Program-made: the position numbers and the translations under genes | Part shown: positions 53,487 through 57,790 of the stretch, piece after piece | How the letters are laid out: the number at the start of each line of letters is the position of its first letter | Position numbering within the stretch: position 1 is the stretch's first letter | Source: Verrucomicrobiota bacterium | GTDB lineage: Bacteria > Verrucomicrobiota > Verrucomicrobiia > Limisphaerales > DSYF01 | Direction of reading: 5' to 3' | DNA length: 57,790 bases | Assembly: GCA_025457615.1 (NCBI GenBank) | Contig: JALOTZ010000018.1 | Location: 1 to 57,790 of the forward strand | Notes under the pieces: model-generated | The model's database searches: none | What the model was told of the DNA's origin: nothing | The model's input: the letters and a program-made list of their open reading frames with translations, nothing else

Positions 53487-53590
53487 CTTGTGGTTCATAG
53501 CTCAAAGATTGCGTTTCGGCCAACGCCCGAACGCTTCTTGGTCAACGGAGCCTCAGGCAGGTCCACGCCCAGCAAGGCGGCCTGTGTCTG

Positions 53591-54265
53591 GTGCTCGGCG
53601 AACCCGGCACCGGCAAGAGCGTCTTGAAACAGGCGCTGCTCACCCACGACCCCAAACGGGTGATCACGCCCGTCGTGAATCGCACCCTCCACACTTACCA
53701 CAACACGCTGCGCATCCTCTGCGAAGCCTTCCAGATCCAGTTCGAGGGCCGCGACCACCACTGCGAACGCCTCCTGGTACAACAAGCCTTCAGCGTCCAC
53801 CGGGCCGGCAAGATGCTCGTCCCCATCAGTGACGACGCCCACCTCATGCCGCCGGACTGCCTGCGCAAACTGCGTTTGCTGTGCGAAGACTTTCCCCGCT
53901 CGCACAACCTGATCCTCATCGGCCAGCCGCCTTTGCTGCAATCACTCTCGCTGTCCATCAACGAAGAAATCCGCTCCCGCGTCACTTACTCGGCGCTGCT
54001 CTCCTGCCTGGCGCCCGACACCGTCGAAGCGTTCATCCTCGACCAACTGGATCGCGCCGGACTGGGCCACAACACCTTCACCCCCGAAGCGCTCGCGCTC
54101 ATCGTCCGTTCTGGCGAAGGACTCCTGCGCCGCACCCGCAACCTGTGCCTGGGATCGCTCATCGAAGCCGTCCGCGACCAGACCCGCTGCGTGGACCTCA
54201 AACAGGTCAACCGCGTCCTCATTCAACCCCACTGGAGAAAAGACTGTGACCAACCCCTCGCTTAA
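53591..54265 (+). pseudogene. ExeA/TniB-like AAA ATPase, N-terminally truncated
   Basis: 224 codons from a GTG that falls directly on Walker A (VLGEPGTGKSVLKQALL). The in-frame sequence upstream to the stop at 53498 still reads RSLRQVHAQQGGLCL but has no usable start, so ~40-50 N-terminal residues usual for the family are missing. Walker B-like ISDDAHLMPPDCL, sensor LILIGQPPLLQSL and the winged C-terminal part RSGEGLLRRTRNLCLGSL are intact. Family role: ATP-dependent target selection partner of a DDE transposase. Probably inactive without its N-terminus and transposase. Confidence 0.75.
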
Positions 54266-54518
54266 AGGCCCGCGCTGGTCGCGTGAGCAAATCCGCGCCG
54301 CCCGCCTGGCGCCGTTGATCCCGCTGCTGGAAAAACGCGGCCTCCAACTCATCGAACGCGAGGCGGGCAACTATGTTTTGCCCGCCTATCCCGGCCTCAT
54401 CGTCAAAGACAGCTACTGGCGCTGGCCCGAACGGGACCTGGCCGGCAACGCCATCGACTTCTGCATGCGCGTGCTCGGCCTTTCCTTCCACGACGCCATG
54501 CGCCAGATCACCGCTTAA
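54246..54518 (+). CDS. Small element-encoded protein with a primase-zinc-finger-like tail lacking cysteines
   Basis: 90 residues, GTG start, overlapping the ATPase gene by 20 bp. The C-terminal GNAIDFCMRVLGLSFHDAMRQI resembles the end of the DnaG CHC2 zinc-binding domain (GDxIDFxMxxxGLSFxEA), but the zinc ligands are absent. Co-encoded with an ExeA-like ATPase and followed by transposon-end repeats, it is probably an accessory protein of the element. Function unknown. Confidence 0.6.
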   Translation: MTNPSLKGPRWSREQIRAARLAPLIPLLEKRGLQLIEREAGNYVLPAYPGLIVKDSYWRWPERDLAGNAIDFCMRVLGLSFHDAMRQITA

Positions 54519-54589
54519 CTAAAGGGCCGCAGCCGCCATAAGTGTGACGCCAGTTTGGCCGAAAGCCGATGCACCGGCAGATAACGGCC

Positions 54590-54747
54590 CGCTATGATAG
54601 CAGTGCGGCCATGACCTCACGGCCCCCGGAAAAGTGCAAACATGTCCAATGGCGTCACAACGCTATGACCGCACTGCGGCAATTTGGCTGCAAAAGTGGA
54701 TGTCAGTGCGGCAAACCTACCCAAAACGCTATGACGGCACTTCGGCA
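54590..54747 (+). repeat. Transposon-end direct repeats
   Basis: Three imperfect 21-bp direct repeats start CGCTATGA: 54590-54610, 54661-54681 and 54727-54747, with consensus CGCTATGACNGCACTNCGGC. A partial copy GTCAGTGCGGCAA lies at 54702-54714. TGACGCCA-type words occur at 54546, inverted near 54650, and at 54755. Such arrays are typical transposase-binding sites of multi-site transposon ends. 54761-55055 shows no gene. Confidence 0.75.
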
Positions 54748-55055
54748 GTTCTTATGACGCCAAAAAAGTTCGTAACAGCGAACCGGGCGTGCTGAGATGA
54801 AACAGGCTCACCAAACCACGCCCCTGTGTTGACCGGGACAGCGCCACGAGGCGGGCAGGGCGTTTGGATGTTCAGTTGACGTAGGCTGAGCTTTCCTCGC
54901 ACGAGAGGGTTCGCAGGCCGAGAAGCCGCGCCAGTGCATATTTCCATGGCACGGCTGGTGCATTGGTTGGCGTGTGGAGTTCATTTCGATCTCAGCCTCC
55001 AGCCCGATATTTGCCCGTTCAACATCCTGATGCTCCTGCAAAACACTCTCGCGTG

Positions 55056-55514
55056 CTAGCCCCGGTTTCCCGACTTGGCCCCCCGGGGGAAGTCCAATAC
55101 AAGTCGGAGACCCAATGTCACTGCTGTTCTCACAACCAGCACGCCGGCAGCAAGCATCGTTGAAACCTGAAGCACATGCCAAAACCCATCAGCGTTCTTG
55201 AACAGCCCCGCCCCAATTGCCTGGAAGTGGAGAATTGCCCCGCCGGTCAGGACAAGCCAATCAACCGTCGTGCTCCAGAGTAGCCAGCAAAGGGTTCTAA
55301 TCAGCCGAGCAGTTAACCTCAGGTTGGAGCAGAACAATAGATGGATGCCAGCGGCCACAAGTCCCAATACCAAACCAGTGCGCACCGAAAGCAGCCATGA
55401 CAGGAAAGCGAGAATCAGCCCGTACTCGAATGTGACTGCGGAAAGAACAATGGATCGCTGTGCTCGCGATAACTGCGCCACTGAGATCTGCTTACCAATC
55501 ATGTTATTGACCAT
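55056..55514 (-). CDS. Four-helix membrane protein, candidate immunity protein for the Rhs tip
   Basis: 152 residues; the start overlaps the Rhs stop by 11 bp (an internal Met four codons on is possible). Hydrophobic segments are near 26-45 (LILAFLSWLLSV), 45-65 (GLVLGLVAAGIHLLF), 70-100 (LCWLLWSTTVDWLVLTGGAI) and 115-140 (STMLAAGVLVV). Lower GC and no conserved family that I recognise. Directly following an Rhs C-terminal tip is the standard place for a cognate immunity gene; a membrane immunity would suit the tip's transmembrane segment. Inference only. Confidence 0.6.
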   Translation of the reverse strand: MVNNMIGKQISVAQLSRAQRSIVLSAVTFEYGLILAFLSWLLSVRTGLVLGLVAAGIHLLFCSNLRLTARLIRTLCWLLWSTTVDWLVLTGGAILHFQAIGAGLFKNADGFWHVLQVSTMLAAGVLVVRTAVTLGLRLVLDFPRGAKSGNRG

Positions 55515-57072
55515 GTTTGAACTTCCACGCGTTGTACGGTGGTTTCAGAGCTTTTATGATTCGATCGAGCTGCTCTTGAGCTTCCCTTTCGGACAAGTTA
55601 TTCCCAATCGTGTCGTGCTGGAATTCCCCGAATGCGAAGAACGCAGCTACGTCAGCCCCTTGCCTCATTCGTGACTGAGGGATGAATATTTTTCCCTTCA
55701 GAATGGCGATGTGAGCTCCATGTTGCGCTCCCTCCCTCTCCACAATGTACACTTCTGTGGTTCCGTCCCGAATCGCATCCCTGGCCCTATTCAAGTCCGA
55801 GGAGCCTATCTTCGCAAAACCGGATTCGATCCATTGAATGTCCGCATCCGTCGCCTTCCGACTGTTGCTTATCAAGTCATTGCCAACCCTCAGGGCTTGC
55901 ACTCCTCGTGAAGTCAGCAGTTGGTAGCCAACATAGGAAACGCTAGCAACGACTATAGCTATGCTGATGGCGATAAGCGACGCGCGCACCGTGAAGAACT
56001 CCCCGCTGGGGTCGGTGCCATTCACCGGGTCGTTGTGGACGTAGGTGTAGCGGTGAAGGCTGGGAGGATCGAAGATGCTCCCGGCGTAGGTGTCCCTTGT
56101 CCAAAACCGCCCGGTGCCGGGGTTCAGATAACGGGCGCGGAGGTAGTAGAAGCCGAGGTTCGGATCACGCTGTTCGCCGGTGAACAGGTAGTCGGTCTGC
56201 GAGGCCGCGTTGGAGGCGATGAGCGTTCCGAAGGCGTCGTAAGTGAAGGCGTTGGCCACTGTGGCGTTGGTCGTGGTGAGCAGGCGCGTGCTGCCAAGGC
56301 CGTCTTGGCCGAAGTAGTAGGTTGATCCGCCGACGTCTCTCTGGCTGATCAGATCCAGTCCGTAGGCATAGACCTTGGAAAGCGTGCCGTTGACGCTTTC
56401 CTCCAACACCTGCGCGTAGCCCGTGAGGTTCTGGCGGCACACCAGGTAGCTGTTGGTGCTCGTGCCCACAATCTTGCGCACGCGGTTGCCGTCGCCGTCA
56501 TAGACGTAGGTGATGCTGGTGCCGCCCACCACGGCGTTGGTCAGCCGGCCCTGAACGTCATACCGATACGTGTTCCCAGCCGAGTTGGTCGTGCTGCCGT
56601 TGGCGTCGTAACTGTCGCTCGTGAGCCGGTCGTTGGAGGTGTAGCTGAAGGTCTGGTTGGTGAGGCCGCTGACGGTGCTGGTGCGATTAGTGCGGTTGCC
56701 GACGGTGTCGTATCTGTAGCTGATGCCGCCGGTCGGGGCGGTGCCGGTGATGGTTTCGTTGGTCAGCCGGTAGAGCGGGTCATATTGCCACGAGAATGTC
56801 CGACTGGCGGCGTTGACCGTCTCGCTGAGGTTCGTCCGGTTGCCGGCGGGGGCCAGCTTGTAGGCGAAGCTGGCGAGGGTGCCGCTGGCGGCGGTGACAG
56901 TGAGGTTGGTAAGCCGGTTCAGCGCGTTGTAGGCCCAGGTGTTGGTGACGGCGTTGGGCAGATGCAGGGTCTGGAGGTTGCCCACGGCGTCGCAGCCAGA
57001 ACTCTGGCTTCCATTGCAGGGCGGGACCCCCATGGTTCGCTGGTCCAGTGCGTCGTAGACCCCGAATGGCAT
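55504..57072 (-). CDS. Rhs/YD-repeat protein with variable C-terminal tip (N-terminally short)
   Basis: 522 residues. YD-repeats such as YNALNRLTNLT, YRYDTVGNRTN and YVYDGDGNRVRK precede the Rhs hallmark FTGEQRDPNLGFYYLRARYLNP...GRFW and end at NDPVNGTDPSG (about 355). The ~165-residue tip then starts with a transmembrane helix (ASLIAISIAIVVASVSYVGYQ) and contains GFAKIGSSDLNRARDAIRDG and GEFQHDTIG, an HExxH-like pattern whose first His is Gly. The toxin class is not recognised. There is no signal or N-terminal plug; ATG shares one base with the upstream TAA (TAATG), so this is an orphan core-tip module rather than a full Rhs. Confidence 0.8.
   Translation of the reverse strand: MPFGVYDALDQRTMGVPPCNGSQSSGCDAVGNLQTLHLPNAVTNTWAYNALNRLTNLTVTAASGTLASFAYKLAPAGNRTNLSETVNAASRTFSWQYDPLYRLTNETITGTAPTGGISYRYDTVGNRTNRTSTVSGLTNQTFSYTSNDRLTSDSYDANGSTTNSAGNTYRYDVQGRLTNAVVGGTSITYVYDGDGNRVRKIVGTSTNSYLVCRQNLTGYAQVLEESVNGTLSKVYAYGLDLISQRDVGGSTYYFGQDGLGSTRLLTTTNATVANAFTYDAFGTLIASNAASQTDYLFTGEQRDPNLGFYYLRARYLNPGTGRFWTRDTYAGSIFDPPSLHRYTYVHNDPVNGTDPSGEFFTVRASLIAISIAIVVASVSYVGYQLLTSRGVQALRVGNDLISNSRKATDADIQWIESGFAKIGSSDLNRARDAIRDGTTEVYIVEREGAQHGAHIAILKGKIFIPQSRMRQGADVAAFFAFGEFQHDTIGNNLSEREAQEQLDRIIKALKPPYNAWKFKHGQ
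56903..56952 (-). repeat. 50-bp Rhs core segment duplicated at 57481-57530
   Basis: The two 50-bp segments differ at two positions and encode AVTNTW(A/T)YN(A/V)LNRLTNL. Similarity stops abruptly on both sides, as expected for recombination between Rhs cores. Confidence 0.85.
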
Positions 57073-57578
57073 TATTTGAGAGTCCGCCTACGCGGCAACA
57101 CAGCCAGCAGCACCGCCAGACTTTTGGTGATCGCTGTGGCGAGGAGTAGATGGATCAGGAATGGAGCAAACGTCAGAGCAGCGCCGTGGATTGCCTTTAG
57201 CGGTTGTGCTCCGGCCCCCCACGCCTTGAGTGCAATCAAGGCCATGCAGGCCATGCCAAAGGAGGCAGTGCCGAGCAAGGCGAGTAAAAGACCTAAGCCC
57301 AATGCGTGCCATAGACTAGCTCCACGACGGGCCAAGAAGAAGAGCAGCGTATTCGCGCAGATCCAAAAAGCCACAGTTCCCACACCGCATGGCCAATAGA
57401 ACCAGAAGGCAAAGGCGCTAACAGCAATGCAATCTAGTGCAAGGCCGTAAGCAAGCGCTCGTTGCGCCTGTGTCTCAGTCAGGTTGGTAAGCCGGTTCAG
57501 CACGTTGTAGGTCCAGGTGTTGGTGACGGCATCAAGCAAATCATGTTGGGCGCCACCATGCTTTACCGTTTCTGACAT
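57072..57578 (-). CDS. Rhs core remnant joined to a multi-helix membrane domain
   Basis: 168 residues from ATG 57578. Residues ~16-34 (DAVTNTWTYNVLNRLTNLT) are an Rhs YD-repeat remnant nearly identical in DNA to 56903-56952. The rest is hydrophobic: YGLALDCIAVSAFAFWFYW, VAFWICANTLLFFLA, LGLGLLLALLGTASFGMAC, AALTFAPFLIHLLLATAI. It may be a displaced tip (membrane-acting toxin) or a membrane immunity gene read through a core scar. It begins inside the 3' end of the partial gene at 57541-57789. Start choice uncertain. Confidence 0.6.
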   Translation of the reverse strand: MSETVKHGGAQHDLLDAVTNTWTYNVLNRLTNLTETQAQRALAYGLALDCIAVSAFAFWFYWPCGVGTVAFWICANTLLFFLARRGASLWHALGLGLLLALLGTASFGMACMALIALKAWGAGAQPLKAIHGAALTFAPFLIHLLLATAITKSLAVLLAVLPRRRTLK

Positions 57579-57789
57579 GCAACAGCGCAAAACCACCCTC
57601 CCGGCTTGCGGTAGGGTCGCAGAAGCGCATCTCAGTTTGGTCCGGTCTGACAATTCTGAGCCCTCGCAGGTCCAATTCAAGCATTAGAGCCATCCATTTC
57701 TGGTCACTCCGAGCCTTGAGCAGCCTCCATTCTTCCTCAAAGAACTCCCCGATCTTGTGGAAATCTGGTCCTTCTTCAAATCGGCCACC
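57541..57789 (-). CDS. C-terminal end of an unknown small acidic protein (N-terminus beyond window), possible Rhs immunity protein
   Basis: An open minus frame from the window edge to TGA at 57541-57543 encodes GGRFEEGPDFHKIGEFFEEEWRL split over the edge, then KWMALMLELDLRGLRIVRP and GGFALLHVRNGKAWW (82 residues visible). Codon pattern and composition look coding. It stops immediately before an Rhs core scar (DAVTNTW...), which is where an immunity gene of a previous tip cassette would end. No family recognised. Confidence 0.6.
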   Translation of the reverse strand, partial: GGRFEEGPDFHKIGEFFEEEWRLLKARSDQKWMALMLELDLRGLRIVRPDQTEMRFCDPTASREGGFALLHVRNGKAWWRPT

Positions 57790-57790
57790 C

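Larger units (their letters stand above)
53501..54760 (+). mobile_element. Decayed transposon: ExeA/TniB-like ATPase, small partner, iterated end repeats
   Basis: Contains an N-terminally truncated transposition-type ATPase (53591-54265), an overlapping small gene (54246-54518) and ~220 bp with reiterated CGCTATGAC-type repeats. No transposase gene is visible; the left end appears deleted up to 53500, next to the SRPBCC gene. Boundaries are approximate. Confidence 0.7.

Noticed and set aside
54761..55182. ORF at 54808-55182 minus
   Set aside because: Composition is not protein-like, it overlaps the membrane-protein gene and contains no recognisable motif.

Overview
The window is GC-rich bacterial chromosome, most likely from a Verrucomicrobiota member, perhaps near Pedosphaeraceae/Limisphaerales. 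The evidence is a homologue of the Verrucomicrobia/Planctomycetes-restricted family TIGR04138 (11030-11476), a secreted repeat-type protein and an autotransporter-type remnant of the kind common in that phylum, a B12-dependent ribonucleotide reductase, and many short dispersed intergenic repeats. The phylum call is inference; no rRNA or tRNA gene was seen.

Layout. 1-6.1 kb: edge-truncated POT peptide transporter (-), an antitoxin-like small ORF, a two-gene secreted unit, then a diverged copy of the comM 3' end beside a two-gene nucleotidyltransferase module. 6.1-11.6 kb: comM (-), galU plus a glucuronokinase-like GHMP kinase (+), a Tat-exported metallophosphoesterase and a two-gene unit with the TIGR04138 protein (-). 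11.9-25.8 kb, all minus: leuS, nrdJ with paired NrdR-box-like sites, der, uvrB, glnK, amtB, DUF190, crcB. 25.9-37.9 kb: eno (+), OPT transporter, a 1359-residue membrane protein and frr (-), a CBS/DRTGG pyrophosphatase (+), and a zinc-ribbon membrane protein (-). 37.9-43.5 kb: co-directional argH, squalene/phytoene synthase, LOG, pabB, pabC (+). 43.6-45.1 kb: APC permease (-).

45.4-53.5 kb is the most coherent system. A minus-strand operon encodes a CrtI/CrtN-type desaturase, an aldehyde dehydrogenase, an acyltransferase and a family 2 glycosyltransferase fused to a thioredoxin-like domain, each gene overlapping the next by 4 bp. It is divergent from a MerR-type regulator whose B12 domain carries the CarH photosensor signature (W-x9-EH plus IHELG). 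A 403-bp AT-rich region with repeated CATGT-type motifs lies between them. A SRPBCC protein gene follows the regulator. The set looks like a light- and B12-controlled pathway to carotenoid-acid glycosyl esters (staphyloxanthin-like), with the synthase possibly supplied at 39.4 kb.

53.5-57.8 kb is accessory DNA: a decayed transposon with an ExeA/TniB-like ATPase and iterated end repeats, then an Rhs region in which core fragments alternate with variable tips and small, possibly immunity, genes.

Across the window there are degenerate 7-bp tandem repeats inside the coding frames of leuS (twice), der, uvrB and pabB, and four families of dispersed, often hairpin-forming repeats. One hairpin family shows a compensatory base-pair change in all three copies.
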